Assembly (NCBI RefSeq): GCF_042666615.1
Contig: NZ_JBHTDD010000027.1
Location: 35,953-99,952 of the forward strand
Source of the DNA: KBS50 sp042666615
GTDB lineage: Bacteria; Actinomycetota; Actinomycetes; Mycobacteriales; Micromonosporaceae
Reading direction: 5' to 3'
DNA length: 64,000 nt
Part shown: one piece after another, positions 1 through 8,787 of the stretch
Layout: each line of letters starts with the position of its first letter
Position numbering within the stretch: position 1 is the first letter of the stretch
Notes under the pieces: generated by a model
Database searches by the model: none
What the model was told of the DNA's origin: nothing
Seen by the model: the letters and a program-made list of their open reading frames with translations, nothing else
Made by a program: the position numbers and the translations under genes

Positions 1-1
1 G

Positions 2-901
2 CACCTCCAGTTCTCGCTGCCGTACCGGGCGTTGTTCTCGCACACCCTGCGTCCGGATACGATGACCCGGCTGCTCGACGCGCTCGCCGCGCTGCTGGTC
101 CGGATGCACCTGACCGGCTTCTTCTGGGGTGACTGCTCGCTGTCCAACACCCTGTTCCGGCGGGACGCCGGCGCGTTCGCCGCCTACCTGGTCGACGCCG
201 AGACCGGCGCCCTGCACAGCCGGCTCTCCAACGGCCAGCGCGGCGAGGACCTGGAGATCGCCCGGGTCAACATCTTCGGCGAGGCACTCGACCTGCAGGC
301 CGCCGGGCTGCTGCACGAGTCCATCGACCCGGAGGTGGTCTGCGAGGAGGTGGTGCGCCGCTACGAGGGCCTGTGGCACGAGATCACGTACGAGCAGCAG
401 ATCGAACGGGACGCCCGGCACGACATCGAGGGCCGCATCCGCCGGCTCAACGACCTCGGCTTCGACGTCGCCGAGGTGGCCATGTCGACAATCGACAACG
501 GGCGGTACCTGGTCCGCCCCAAGGTGGTGGACGCCGGCTACCACACCCGGCGGCTGCTCCGGCTCACCGGCCTGGACGCCGAGGAGAACCAGGCCCGCCG
601 GCTGCTCAACGACCTCGACGCGTACCGCGCGGAGAGCGACCTGGTCGACGAGCAGCAGGCCGCGCACCGCTGGCTCACCGAGGTCTTCGAACCGGTCGTC
701 CGGGCGGTCCCCGCCGCGCTCCGGCGCAAGCTGGAGCCGCAGGAGATCTTCGCGCAGATCATCGAGCACAAGTGGTTGCTCTCCGAGCAGTCCGGCCGGG
801 ATGTCGGCATGGGCCCGGCGGTCCACTCGTACCTCAGCGACGTGCTCACCCACAAGCCCGACGAGCAGGCCGTGTTGGGCGCCGCCGCGCCGGTCTCCTG
901 A
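2..901 (+). CDS. DUF4032-type kinase-like protein, 3' part
   Basis: The reading frame is open from the window edge, so the N-terminus is missing. About 299 residues are visible. The segment MHLTGFFWGDCSLSNTLF followed by AYLVDAETG resembles the catalytic and metal-binding loops of lipopolysaccharide-kinase-like (WaaP/RIO) folds. The remaining alpha-helical part is typical of the actinobacterial DUF4032 family. No membrane segment is seen, so it is probably cytoplasmic. Substrate is unknown. The stop at 899-901 is followed by only 61 bases before the convergent channel gene. Family assignment rests on the loop motifs and overall pattern; function is not established. Confidence 0.7.
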   Translation, partial: HLQFSLPYRALFSHTLRPDTMTRLLDALAALLVRMHLTGFFWGDCSLSNTLFRRDAGAFAAYLVDAETGALHSRLSNGQRGEDLEIARVNIFGEALDLQAAGLLHESIDPEVVCEEVVRRYEGLWHEITYEQQIERDARHDIEGRIRRLNDLGFDVAEVAMSTIDNGRYLVRPKVVDAGYHTRRLLRLTGLDAEENQARRLLNDLDAYRAESDLVDEQQAAHRWLTEVFEPVVRAVPAALRRKLEPQEIFAQIIEHKWLLSEQSGRDVGMGPAVHSYLSDVLTHKPDEQAVLGAAAPVS

Positions 902-962
902 CGGGCCGCGGACGCCACCGCGACACGGACGCCGCCCCGTCGGTTGGGCGCCGCGCGGCCGG

Positions 963-2741
963 TTACGGCGGGTCGCCCGGCCGCGGCGCCACGACGACCG
1001 GGCTGGCCTGCTTGAGCAACCAACTCAGCCCGGCCCGACGGGCCACCACGGTCAGCCGATCCCCGGTGGCGAGCCTGGTCCCCGCCGCCGGGGACCAGGC
1101 CGCGGTGGTCGCGTCCCGCCGCGTCACCGCGATCACCCGGACTGCCTCGGCCCGACCGGCCTCCCGCACCGGACGACCCACAAGCGCCGAGCCGGCCGCC
1201 ACCGGGACCTCGGCGATCAGCAGCACGTGCCGCTGCACCGGGATCGTGGCGATCACCGCCCGGTTCAGCAGCGCCGCGGCGAACGCGGGCGCGGCCAGGT
1301 AGGACACGCTGCGCGAGACGCCGATGTTGAAACCCTGCTGGATCCGGGCGGCGAAGTCACCGTCGAACAGCCGCAGCACCACCCGTAGATCCTCACGGAC
1401 CATCCGGCCGTTCAGCGCGGCCTCCAGGTTCGTGACGTCGTCGGTGGAGAGCACCAGCAGGGCGCGGGCGGTGCGGACCGAGGCCAGGTCGAGCGTCTCG
1501 GCCAGCGCCCCGTCAGCGGTGAGCAGCGGAATGTCCCGTTGTCGGGCGATCGGCACGCCGCGTGCGTTCGGGTCCTTGTCGATCGCCACGACCTCGATGC
1601 CGAGGTCGTGCAACTGGGCCATCACCCGGGTGCCGACGTTGCCGAGCCCGACGACGATCATGTGGCCCTCGCGGTACGGCGGCAGCCGATCGCTGGCCAG
1701 GGCGAGCCTGGCGTTCACGATCCCGTCGACCACGGCCGCGGTGAGCAGCGGCACCAGGGCCAGCCCGGCCACGGTCAGCACCACCTGCATGATCTTCGCG
1801 AGCAACGGTTGGTTGATCTCCGGATCGGCGCCGCTCAGGGTCATCACCACGGTCATATAGAGGGAGTTGCCAATCCCCAGCTCGTGCCGGGTGGCGGAGA
1901 GCACCACGCCCAACACCACCACCACGGCGAGCACCACCAACGTGGCAATGCCGATCTTGCGGGTGGCGAACGAACGGACCGCTCGTCCCACCAGCCGCGC
2001 GGGCCGGCGCCGACGCCGGTCCCGGGCGATCCGCCGGGCGGCCACCTCGGTGCCGGCTGGCTGCCCGTTCGCCTCTGCCAACACGAGGTCGGACCCGTCG
2101 AGGTCGTCCGGCAGGATCCGCGGCCGGCCGGCGTCACTGGTGTCGGCCAGCCCGCACACCACGTCTTCCGGGCGGACATCGGTGCGCCGGGCCACGTACA
2201 ACGTCCGGCCCCGGTGCCGGAAGTGGGTGGGTGCCACCTCGCCGAGCGCGGCGGCCACGAAGGCCGGTGCCGCCATGGACGCGTCGGAGAGGACCTCGCT
2301 GTCCGGGAGCAGCCGGCGCACCCCCTTCGCCAGGCCGGTGTTGAACATCCGCAGCACCACCCGCAGCCGCGGCTCCACCGCCTGCGCGCAGAGCGCGGCG
2401 TGGATGTTGCCGACGTCGTCCTGGTGCAGCAGCGCCAGGCCGGTCGCGCCGGGCAGGCCGGCCTTGCGGAACGCGTACTCGTCCAGCCGGTCGGCCTCGA
2501 CCAGCTTGATCCCCGGCAGCTTGCGGATCTCCGGCCCGTCCAGCCGGCGGCGTCGCGGCACGATCACCGTCACCCGGGGTCGGGCGGCCGAGAGTTCCGC
2601 GCCGAGCAGGGCCTTCACCACGTGGTACGCGAGCGGGTCCTGGCCGCACACAACGTAGTGCGGTCGTCCGTCGCCGACCGGACGCAACAACCGCCGGTTC
2701 TCCACGACGCGCCGCGCCCGGTTGCGCCAGGGATCCGCCAT
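963..2741 (-). CDS. Tandem RCK (TrkA-N) ion-channel-like membrane protein
   Basis: 592 residues with two Rossmann RCK domains flanking a two-helix membrane core. The first begins HYVVCGQDPLAYHVV (about residue 28), the second HMIVVGLGNVGTRVM (about residue 360). Helices lie near residues 263-283 and 316-338 with a pore-loop-like stretch MTLSGADPEI between them. The fold suggests a nucleotide-gated cation channel in the cytoplasmic membrane. The canonical potassium filter TVGYG is absent, so potassium selectivity should not be assumed; CASTOR/POLLUX-type channels also carry a divergent filter. The ATG at 2741 was chosen over longer starts because a TACGAT hexamer ends exactly six bases before it, which implies a leaderless transcript. 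Confidence 0.8.
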   Translation of the reverse strand: MADPWRNRARRVVENRRLLRPVGDGRPHYVVCGQDPLAYHVVKALLGAELSAARPRVTVIVPRRRRLDGPEIRKLPGIKLVEADRLDEYAFRKAGLPGATGLALLHQDDVGNIHAALCAQAVEPRLRVVLRMFNTGLAKGVRRLLPDSEVLSDASMAAPAFVAAALGEVAPTHFRHRGRTLYVARRTDVRPEDVVCGLADTSDAGRPRILPDDLDGSDLVLAEANGQPAGTEVAARRIARDRRRRRPARLVGRAVRSFATRKIGIATLVVLAVVVVLGVVLSATRHELGIGNSLYMTVVMTLSGADPEINQPLLAKIMQVVLTVAGLALVPLLTAAVVDGIVNARLALASDRLPPYREGHMIVVGLGNVGTRVMAQLHDLGIEVVAIDKDPNARGVPIARQRDIPLLTADGALAETLDLASVRTARALLVLSTDDVTNLEAALNGRMVREDLRVVLRLFDGDFAARIQQGFNIGVSRSVSYLAAPAFAAALLNRAVIATIPVQRHVLLIAEVPVAAGSALVGRPVREAGRAEAVRVIAVTRRDATTAAWSPAAGTRLATGDRLTVVARRAGLSWLLKQASPVVVAPRPGDPP

Positions 2742-2747
2742 CTCCGG

Positions 2748-2753
2748 ATCGTA
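2748..2753 (-). promoter_or_regulatory. -10 hexamer of a leaderless transcript (RCK channel)
   Basis: TACGAT on the minus strand, six bases before the ATG at 2741. This is the spacing at which transcription would begin at the start codon. Confidence 0.5.
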
Positions 2754-2836
2754 TCCAGTTCGATCATCACCTCGCGCACTGGTGATCATCACGATCGGTC
2801 GGGCATGCACCCGCACCGGCCGGGTAGAGCAGATCC

Positions 2837-3373
2837 GTGCAGACCTTCCTGCCGTACCCGGACTTCGCCCGTACCGCGACCACGCTGGACCCGCGACGGC
2901 TCGGCAAGCAGCGGGTGGAGACGATCCAGGTGCTGCGCGGGTTGACCAGGCCGGGTTACGGCTGGCGCAACCATCCGGCGGTGAAGATGTGGGCCGGCTA
3001 CGAGGAGGCGCTGGTCCGATACGGGTTGGACATCTGCGCGGTGTGGCGGGCCGGCGGGCGGGCGGACACCTGCGCCGCCACGTTGGTCACCGACCTCGCC
3101 GCCGGTTGCGGCCCTTCCCTGGTACGCGAGCAGGCCGAACTGGCCGCCGTCGGCGAGCTGCCGCCCTGGCTGGGACGGGACGACCTGCATCTGAGCCACC
3201 GGTCGTCGTTGCTGCGCAAGGATCCCGACTTCTACCGGCCGCTCTTCGGCGACATCGCGGACGACCTGGAGTACGTCTGGCCGCCCTCAGACCGCGCGCC
3301 GTCCTGCTCCGCCGTGTTAGGAAGGAACGCTTCCGCTCCATCCGGCGACGACAAGGGGCTCTCCCGTGGCTGA
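2837..3373 (+). CDS. MSMEG_6728-family protein (pyrimidine-dimer DNA glycosylase-like)
   Basis: 178 residues. The N-terminus MQTFLPYPDF followed by LDPRRLGKQRVE is the hallmark of the MSMEG_6728 family, related in sequence to T4 endonuclease V-type pyrimidine dimer glycosylases. RLGKQRVE is the conserved Arg/Lys-rich segment near the N-terminus used by that fold. Later conserved parts include GYGWRNHPAVKMW and HRSSLLRKDPDFYRPLF. The likely role is DNA repair or DNA binding in the cytoplasm, but activity in this branch is unproven. Start is GTG at 2837. The last codons overlap the start of the downstream FAD enzyme by 8 bases, so the two are probably translationally coupled. Confidence 0.75.
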   Translation: MQTFLPYPDFARTATTLDPRRLGKQRVETIQVLRGLTRPGYGWRNHPAVKMWAGYEEALVRYGLDICAVWRAGGRADTCAATLVTDLAAGCGPSLVREQAELAAVGELPPWLGRDDLHLSHRSSLLRKDPDFYRPLFGDIADDLEYVWPPSDRAPSCSAVLGRNASAPSGDDKGLSRG

Positions 3374-4925
3374 TATCTCACGACCGCTGGGTCGGCTGCT
3401 CGGCGTACGGCGGGAGGTCGCCGAGCCGGGTGACGGCGGTGCCGAGCGGGCCCCCGCCGGGGCCGAGGCGATCGTGGTCGGCGGGGGCATCGCGGGGATG
3501 TCGGCGGCCGTCGTGCTCGCCGAACGCGGCGTGCGGGTACGGGTGCTGGAGGCCCGACCCTGGCTCGGTGGGCGGCTGGCGGCGTGGCCGGACCGGCTGG
3601 CCGACGGCACCCCACAGGTCGTCGAACACGGTTTCCACGCCTTCTTCCGGCAGTACTACAACTGGCGGTCGATCCTGCGCCGGGTCGACGACGAGCTGGA
3701 CTTCCTGCGGCCGGTGCCGGGCTATCCGGTGCTGTCCGCGAGCTGGCCGACCGAGGAGTTCGGCCGGCTGCCCGCCGCACCGCCGCTGAATCTGCTCACC
3801 CTGGTCGCCCGCAGCCCCAGCCTCCGGCTGCGGGATCTGCGCACGATGGACGGTCAGGCGGCGCTGCCGCTGCTCGCGTACGACCCGGAGCGCACCTTCG
3901 CCGAGTGGGACGGCACCACGGCGGCGGCGCTGCTCGACTCGCTCCGGCTGCCGGACCGGGCCAGGGCCATGCTCTTCGAGGTCTTCTCGCACTCGTTCTT
4001 CAACCTGGAGGCGGACTACTCCGCCGCCGAGATGGTGGCGAACTTCCATTTCTACCTGCTCGGCAATCCCGAGGGGTTGGCGTTCGACGCGCCGTACCAG
4101 GACTACGACACCGCCATCTGGCGACCCCTCGCCGACTATGTCGCGGCACGCGGGACCGAGGTGCTCACCGACCGGCCGGCGCTCGGCGTGGAACGGGATG
4201 GAGACAGTTGGCGGGTGCGGACCGCCGACGGTATGCACGCCGCACCACATCTCGTGCTGGCGGTCGACCCGCCGGCGTTGGCCACGCTCGCCGAGGCGTC
4301 ACCGGACCTCGCCGCGGCCGTCCCGGGCGGCACGACCGGCTCGGTGACCGCCGCCGGTCCGCCGTACGCGGTGGCCCGCTACTGGCTCGGTGGTGACGTG
4401 CGCCCGGACCGACCGATATTCAGCGGGGTGTCCCGCCAGTCCACTCTGGACTCGGTGACTCTCTATCACCGGCTGGAACAGGAACCGGGCCGGTGGGCCC
4501 GGCGCACCGGCGGCTCGGTCGTGGAGTTGCACGCGTACGCCTGCGAGCCCGGCGTACCGGCCGAGGAGCTGGCGGAACGGATGCGCCGGGAGCTGGCGAC
4601 GCTGTGGCCGGAGGTGGCCGACCTGCCGGTGGTGGAGCTGCGCGCCCGGGTGGAGGCGCAGGCACCGGCGTTCCGACCGGGTGGCCACGCGACCCGGCCC
4701 GGCGTACGGACCGGCGCGGCCGGGGTGTACCTCAGCGGGGACGGCATCCGCACGTCGTTCCCGAGTGCGCTGATGGAACGCTCCGCCGCCACCGGCGTTT
4801 TGGCGGCCAACCACATCCTCCGCACGTACGGGGTGCGGACCGAGCCGGTGTGGTCGATCCGCCCTCGCGGCCTACTCGCCGCCAGGGGCCGACCCGCGCC
4901 GCTCGGGGGCGTGACCCCCGCCTGA
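3366..4925 (+). CDS. FAD-dependent phytoene-desaturase/CrtU-like oxidoreductase
   Basis: 519 residues. A dinucleotide-binding motif VVGGGIAGMSAAVVLAERG lies near residue 38, and the C-terminal flavin segment GVYLSGDGIRTSFPSALME places it in the amine-oxidase/phytoene-desaturase superfamily. The stretch HGFHAFFRQYYNWRSILRR resembles isorenieratene synthase (CrtU) and related carotenoid-ring desaturases. No other carotenoid gene is in the window, so a carotenoid substrate is inferred only from family resemblance. The start is GTG at 3366, inside the end of the preceding gene. The C-terminal 20 or so codons lie in a duplicated GC-rich unit that recurs downstream, so the tail is probably not conserved. 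Confidence 0.7.
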   Translation: MADISRPLGRLLGVRREVAEPGDGGAERAPAGAEAIVVGGGIAGMSAAVVLAERGVRVRVLEARPWLGGRLAAWPDRLADGTPQVVEHGFHAFFRQYYNWRSILRRVDDELDFLRPVPGYPVLSASWPTEEFGRLPAAPPLNLLTLVARSPSLRLRDLRTMDGQAALPLLAYDPERTFAEWDGTTAAALLDSLRLPDRARAMLFEVFSHSFFNLEADYSAAEMVANFHFYLLGNPEGLAFDAPYQDYDTAIWRPLADYVAARGTEVLTDRPALGVERDGDSWRVRTADGMHAAPHLVLAVDPPALATLAEASPDLAAAVPGGTTGSVTAAGPPYAVARYWLGGDVRPDRPIFSGVSRQSTLDSVTLYHRLEQEPGRWARRTGGSVVELHAYACEPGVPAEELAERMRRELATLWPEVADLPVVELRARVEAQAPAFRPGGHATRPGVRTGAAGVYLSGDGIRTSFPSALMERSAATGVLAANHILRTYGVRTEPVWSIRPRGLLAARGRPAPLGGVTPA

Positions 4926-4986
4926 TCCTCAGCGTTGGCCAGGGGCCGACCCGCGCCGGCCCCCGCGTGACCCCTCAGCGTTGGCC
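4881..4986. repeat. Imperfect direct duplication spanning two convergent gene ends
   Basis: A 21-base segment starting GCCAGGGGCCGACCC occurs at 4881-4901 and again at 4938-4958. The 12-base TCAGCGTTGGCC occurs at 4929-4940 and 4975-4986. The copies differ by a 10-11 base indel. The first copy encodes the tail of the CrtU-like protein. The second supplies the last three codons and stop of the minus-strand membrane protein. Confidence 0.8.
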
Positions 4987-5217
4987 GGACGCCGCGTAGC
5001 TCATCGCGGCGATCAGGAGGAGGATCACCAGGCCGGCCCGGGTGAACGCCCCCCGGCGCAGCGTCCACGCTGTCTTCCGCAGGCCGGCGACGCTCGACTT
5101 GGTGACTGTGTAGTCCTTCCAGGCCCGGCGGGCCACGGCCAGCTTCGTGCCGGCGACGAGACCGATGGCGAGACCGAGGACGAGCATGAGGAGGGAGGTA
5201 GGTCGATCCACTGACAC
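4975..5217 (-). CDS. Small two-helix membrane protein
   Basis: 80 residues with two hydrophobic helices, SLLMLVLGLAIGLVAG near the N-terminus and AGLVILLLIAAMSYAA near the C-terminus, joined by a basic loop rich in Arg and Lys. It is predicted to sit in the cytoplasmic membrane. I recognise no family and propose no function. Start is GTG at 5217; TAACCC six bases upstream is a weak -10 candidate. It converges on the CrtU-like gene, and its last residues GQR are encoded by a repeat copy, which suggests the 3' end was created by local duplication. Confidence 0.6.
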   Translation of the reverse strand: MSVDRPTSLLMLVLGLAIGLVAGTKLAVARRAWKDYTVTKSSVAGLRKTAWTLRRGAFTRAGLVILLLIAAMSYAASGQR

Positions 5218-5433
5218 ATCTTCGGGTTACGTTCGCATTGACCGACATCGTCCGTTCGGTGACGTCATGACAATCGATGTGTCACATATCGAACACGGTT
5301 ACGCATTGCTGACGCCGAAGTAACACTACGTCGCGCCGCGTCAAAAGCTGATCGCACACGGGAAACGCCGTCACTCCCTGGTATGGGCCGAGGGTCAATC
5401 CACGGACCGATCCCACGAGACCGGGCACCAACC
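5218..5433. other. Divergent intergenic region with palindromic elements
   Basis: No convincing gene. It holds the 8-base palindrome TGACGTCA (5260-5267) and a near-palindrome TCGATGTGTCACATATCGA (5274-5292). GGTTACG followed by GCATTG/CATTG occurs twice as a loose direct repeat (5225-5240 and 5298-5310). These may be operators for the divergent membrane-protein genes; no regulator can be assigned. Confidence 0.35.
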
Positions 5434-5439
5434 TACGCT
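5434..5439 (+). promoter_or_regulatory. -10 hexamer of a leaderless transcript
   Basis: TACGCT, seven bases before the ATG at 5447; no ribosome-binding site is visible for that gene. Confidence 0.45.
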
Positions 5440-5446
5440 GCCGCTC

Positions 5447-6034
5447 ATGCGGACGATGATCGATATGTTTCGCGGGGCGACGCGCCGTCTGACGTACTGC
5501 GCCCTGCTGTTGCCCGTCGCGGTGGCGGCGCTGGCCGTCGTACTGGCGGGCCGGCCGGAGCCGGCCGTACGTTGGTGGCGGAACCTGTCGGTCCGGCTAC
5601 TCGGCGTCCCGCCGCTGCCGTCCGCCCGCCGGCCGCTCGGCGTCCCGCCGCTGCCGCCCACCCGCCGGCCCGGCTGGTCCCGGACGGCCACGCACACCGC
5701 GCTCAGCCTGCTGCTCGGCGCAACGGCGCTGATCCCGGTGGGGCTGGTGCTGCTGTTCGTGTCCCGGGGCGTGCTGTACGGGGTGGTGGATCCCGGGCCA
5801 TATGACACCGCCTGGGGCGGGCCGAGCCGGGGTGGGGCGTGGCTCGCGCACTTCCTGGTCGGCGTGCCGATCATGGCAGCGGGCCTCGCCTTCGGCGCGC
5901 TCGTCGTCGAGGTGCACCGCCGACTCACCGCCGCCCTCACCGGCCGCCCGACCGGCCGCTGGGTTGTCCCGGTGGCGTTGCTGCTCGCGCTGGTCGGGGC
6001 CACGTTCGTGGTGGCCTGGACCCGGCAGATCTGA
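5447..6034 (+). CDS. Four-helix membrane protein with an internal 12-residue repeat
   Basis: 195 residues with hydrophobic helices at about 16-34, 84-108, 134-152 and 173-190, consistent with the sensor-like integral membrane proteins common in actinomycetes. The loop after helix 1 carries LGVPPLPSARRP immediately followed by LGVPPLPPTRRP, encoded by a 36-base tandem DNA duplication. No catalytic motif is seen and no function can be assigned. The ATG at 5447 is supported by a TACGCT -10 hexamer seven bases upstream and the lack of a Shine-Dalgarno sequence. Confidence 0.65.
   Translation: MRTMIDMFRGATRRLTYCALLLPVAVAALAVVLAGRPEPAVRWWRNLSVRLLGVPPLPSARRPLGVPPLPPTRRPGWSRTATHTALSLLLGATALIPVGLVLLFVSRGVLYGVVDPGPYDTAWGGPSRGGAWLAHFLVGVPIMAAGLAFGALVVEVHRRLTAALTGRPTGRWVVPVALLLALVGATFVVAWTRQI
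5600..5671 (+). repeat. 36-base tandem duplication inside a membrane-protein gene
   Basis: Two units, 5600-5635 and 5636-5671, each beginning CTCGGCGTCCCGCCGCTGCC, differ at only a few positions. They preserve frame and duplicate 12 residues in a Pro/Arg-rich loop. Confidence 0.85.
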
Positions 6035-6149
6035 CTTCACCCACGGACTTCGAGAAGCGTTCACGACGCCCTCATCCGGTGGCCACGGCGCCGGCCGCGA
6101 TCGGGCATACCGTCCGGCCTGTCCCAGACGCTATGGAGCGGAGTTGAGC

Positions 6150-7259
6150 ATGTCCCTGCGCCACGTCCTGGCGGGGCTGGCCATCGTGCCGGTACTTGCC
6201 GCGTCGATGCTCGCCAGGCCGGCGGTTGCCGCGCCGACGGCCGGCGCGACGGTCTCCGCCGCGCCGCTTGCCATCGGTCCCGGCGTACGACCTCAGAAGA
6301 CCCATTTCGACCTACAGGCGCACCGCGGCGGCCTCGGCCTGACAACCGAGAGCACGCTGGAGGGGTTCGCCAAGGCGCTGCGCCTCGGTGTCAGCACTTT
6401 GGAACTGGACACCCAGGTCACCAAGGACCGGAAGGTGGTGGTCACCCACGATCGGAAGGTCAGCGACCAGAAGTGCCGCGATACCCGCCCGGTCCGGGCC
6501 AGTGACCCGATGTACCCGTATGTCGGCAAGTACATCAAGGACCTGACGCTGGCCCAGATCAAGACCATGGACTGCGGCTTCCAGCAGTTGCCGGGACATC
6601 CGGAGCAGGAGCGGATCCCGGGTGCCCGCATGATCGAGCTGAAGGACGTGTTCGATCTGGTCAAGCGGTACCGCGCCAAGAAGGTCATGCTCAACATCGA
6701 GACCAAGGTGGAGGCCGGCGCACCGGAACAGACCGCGCCGCGCCAGCTCTTCGTCCGCCGCGTCTTCGAGGAGATCCGCGCCTCCGGGCTGGAACGGCAG
6801 GTGACCGTCCAGTCGTTCGACTGGGGCGCGCTGCGGGTGATGCACCGGTTCGCCCCGGACCTGCCACTCGTGGCGTTGACCAACTACGACTTCCTCCAGG
6901 TAGGCCAGCCCGGCGCGTCACCGTGGCTGGGCGGCATCGACGCCGACGACTTCGGCGGCAACGTCGTCGCCGCGGCGGACAGCCTCCCGGGGGTCACCAC
7001 GCTGTCGCCGGTCTACGGCTTCCCGCAGAACGGCAAGATCGGTGACCCGGGCTTCCGGTTCTACCCGGACCGCACGATGATCGACTCGGCGCACGCCCGC
7101 GGCCTGCGGGTCGTCCCGTGGACCGTCGACGACCCGGCCACCATGGAGGCCCTGATCGACCTGGGCGTCGACGGCATCATCACCAACTACCCGGACCGGG
7201 TACGCCAGATCATGGCCGACCGCGGCATGCGGCTGCCGAAGGCGTACGACCCGCGCTGA
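6150..7259 (+). CDS. Secreted glycerophosphodiester phosphodiesterase
   Basis: 369 residues. An N-terminal signal peptide (basic MSLRH, hydrophobic core, then ARPAVAAPTA with an Ala-X-Ala type cleavage region) is followed by a GDPD TIM barrel. Conserved motifs are LQAHRGG, ELDTQVTKD, VVTHD near the top of the barrel, and late strands WTVDDPATMEALIDLGVDGI and ITNYPDRV. It would hydrolyse glycerophosphodiesters outside the membrane to glycerol-3-phosphate and an alcohol. ATG at 6150 was chosen because a GGAG-type site lies upstream and the signal peptide begins there; the longer open frame has no such support. Its 3' end overlaps the convergent membrane-protein gene by 50 bases and is duplicated at 10261. 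Confidence 0.88.
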   Translation: MSLRHVLAGLAIVPVLAASMLARPAVAAPTAGATVSAAPLAIGPGVRPQKTHFDLQAHRGGLGLTTESTLEGFAKALRLGVSTLELDTQVTKDRKVVVTHDRKVSDQKCRDTRPVRASDPMYPYVGKYIKDLTLAQIKTMDCGFQQLPGHPEQERIPGARMIELKDVFDLVKRYRAKKVMLNIETKVEAGAPEQTAPRQLFVRRVFEEIRASGLERQVTVQSFDWGALRVMHRFAPDLPLVALTNYDFLQVGQPGASPWLGGIDADDFGGNVVAAADSLPGVTTLSPVYGFPQNGKIGDPGFRFYPDRTMIDSAHARGLRVVPWTVDDPATMEALIDLGVDGIITNYPDRVRQIMADRGMRLPKAYDPR

Positions 7260-7308
7260 CCCTGGTCGGGACGGCCGCCGGTGACCCGCTCGGGTCGCCG
7301 GCGGTCCG
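7178..7308. repeat. Left copy of a 131-base duplication (GDPD 3' end)
   Basis: Positions 7178-7308 match 10261-10391 closely, including the shared run CATGCGGCTGCCGAAGGCGT. The match covers the last 27 codons of the phosphodiesterase, its stop and 49 downstream bases. The two copies bracket the sigma-factor operon. Confidence 0.85.
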
Positions 7309-8787
7309 TTCGCTGTACGCCTGCGTACCGTCACGCTGGTTGGCGGCCATCGGACCGCTACCGTCGCGCTGGATGCGCCAACCCGCGTCGCGCCGGGCGG
7401 CAATGCGTGCGTCCCGCGCCAACCGGGCCACCGCCGGCACGCCGAGCCAACCGAGGACCAGCGCGTGAAGGGCCAGTTGCCCAAGCTGTGTCCCGCTGAG
7501 GTCGGGCCGCGCCACGAACGGATACCACAGGGCGCTGAACTCCGGCGTGAACAGGCACAGCGCCTCCAGCCGGTATCCGTCCTGATAACAGATCCCGGGC
7601 CACAGTTCCCCGAACGCCATGGCGTCGGCGGCCACCCAGACCGACAGCGTCAGAGTTGCACACGCCGTCGTGGACGAACGCCGACCAGCCGTTGGATCAC
7701 CGAGTAGGGCGGCGAGCCCGAGGGCGGCCGGAAGGATCGCGATCAGGAAGAACCGGGGCCCCCAGTACATGCCGCCGTACCATGCCCACCACTTCCCGTA
7801 CACAATGATCAGACCACCGGTGAAAGACACCCACAACAACCACGCGTAGCCGAGATCAATGCCTGGCCCGGCTCGAAACGGAGCGCCGAGTCGCCCACGA
7901 ACTGGCAGGAACAAGGCGGGGGTGAACCACAGCAGACCCTTACCGAACGAGAACACGATAGCGGCGACGCCGAGCAGCATCGGATAGGAGAAGCCGGCGA
8001 GGCCCGAGTAGGGCATGAAGGTTTCGACCCCGTGGTTGTCGGCGTACCCGGTGGCGAACGGGCTGCCTCGCCGTAGCCAGGACTCCCCGACGATGAGCCC
8101 CGACGCGGCGAGGACGGATGCCAGCGGAGTCAGTCGACGACGTCGCACGGCTTCGATGCCCGCCACTATCATGAGCGCGAGCAGTGCGGCGGGGGTGTTC
8201 GCGACGCCCAGCACGATGGCCGTCCAGGCGACCGGCCGAGCGGCGGGAGGCGCGTCGCGTCGCGCCAGGACGAGCAGCCCGACGCCCACGGTGCTGACGG
8301 TGAACATCTCCCCGTAGAAGTCGACCAGATGCGGAGCGGCCATGCCACCCGCGACCAGGAGGAGAAGGAATCGCCGCAGCAGGCCCGGCTCCACGTGGCG
8401 GCGCATTGTCAGGTACAGGGCGACAATGGTCAGGCCAAAGAGGATCGAGTTGTAGTAGCCGACCCAACCTTGGGGATCACCTGTCACCCGGCCGACCCAC
8501 CACAGTGGCGCGGCGAACAGCGGTCCGATCATGGAATAGGCGGTTTCGGGGATGCGATGCTGCCCGAGTAACTCGGTCAGGGCGTGGTAACGGGCCAACC
8601 CATCGCCCATCATGCGGTGCTTCTGGGTAGCTAGCAGCGCCGCGAGGGCGAGCAGGATCAGGGCAACATCGACCCATTTGACGAGACGCCTGGTCCGGAC
8701 GTCGGTGGCCCGGGGCGAACGCCGGCCGACCGCGGGTCGAGTTGTCCCGCAGTGGGCGGAGGGCCTCCGGGTGCCCGACGTCAACAC
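7210..8787 (-). CDS. Multispanning membrane protein, glycosyltransferase-C-like
   Basis: 525 residues with about ten hydrophobic helices. A charged loop after the first helix contains KHRMMGDGLARYHALTELLG, reminiscent of the acidic first extracytoplasmic loop of GT-C membrane glycosyltransferases. Aromatic-rich loops such as YGKWWAWYGGMYWGPRFF follow. Family identity is tentative and the donor and acceptor are unknown. The GTG start at 8787 overlaps the stop of the anti-sigma-like gene by 7 bases, so it is the third gene of the sigma operon. Its last 30 or so residues are encoded antisense to the phosphodiesterase 3' end, so this tail was probably acquired by the junction. Confidence 0.65.
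   Translation of the reverse strand: MLTSGTRRPSAHCGTTRPAVGRRSPRATDVRTRRLVKWVDVALILLALAALLATQKHRMMGDGLARYHALTELLGQHRIPETAYSMIGPLFAAPLWWVGRVTGDPQGWVGYYNSILFGLTIVALYLTMRRHVEPGLLRRFLLLLVAGGMAAPHLVDFYGEMFTVSTVGVGLLVLARRDAPPAARPVAWTAIVLGVANTPAALLALMIVAGIEAVRRRRLTPLASVLAASGLIVGESWLRRGSPFATGYADNHGVETFMPYSGLAGFSYPMLLGVAAIVFSFGKGLLWFTPALFLPVRGRLGAPFRAGPGIDLGYAWLLWVSFTGGLIIVYGKWWAWYGGMYWGPRFFLIAILPAALGLAALLGDPTAGRRSSTTACATLTLSVWVAADAMAFGELWPGICYQDGYRLEALCLFTPEFSALWYPFVARPDLSGTQLGQLALHALVLGWLGVPAVARLARDARIAARRDAGWRIQRDGSGPMAANQRDGTQAYSERTAGDPSGSPAAVPTRVSAGRTPSAAACRGRP

Noticed and set aside
5260..5267. TGACGTCA as a CRE-like regulatory site
   Set aside because: An 8-base palindrome is expected by chance often enough in GC-rich promoters; no bacterial regulator is implied.
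6035..6080. Possible PHO box upstream of the phosphodiesterase (CTTCACC and GTTCACG)
   Set aside because: The two heptamers are 24 bases apart, which does not fit the 11-base period of PhoP direct repeats, and intervening units match poorly.
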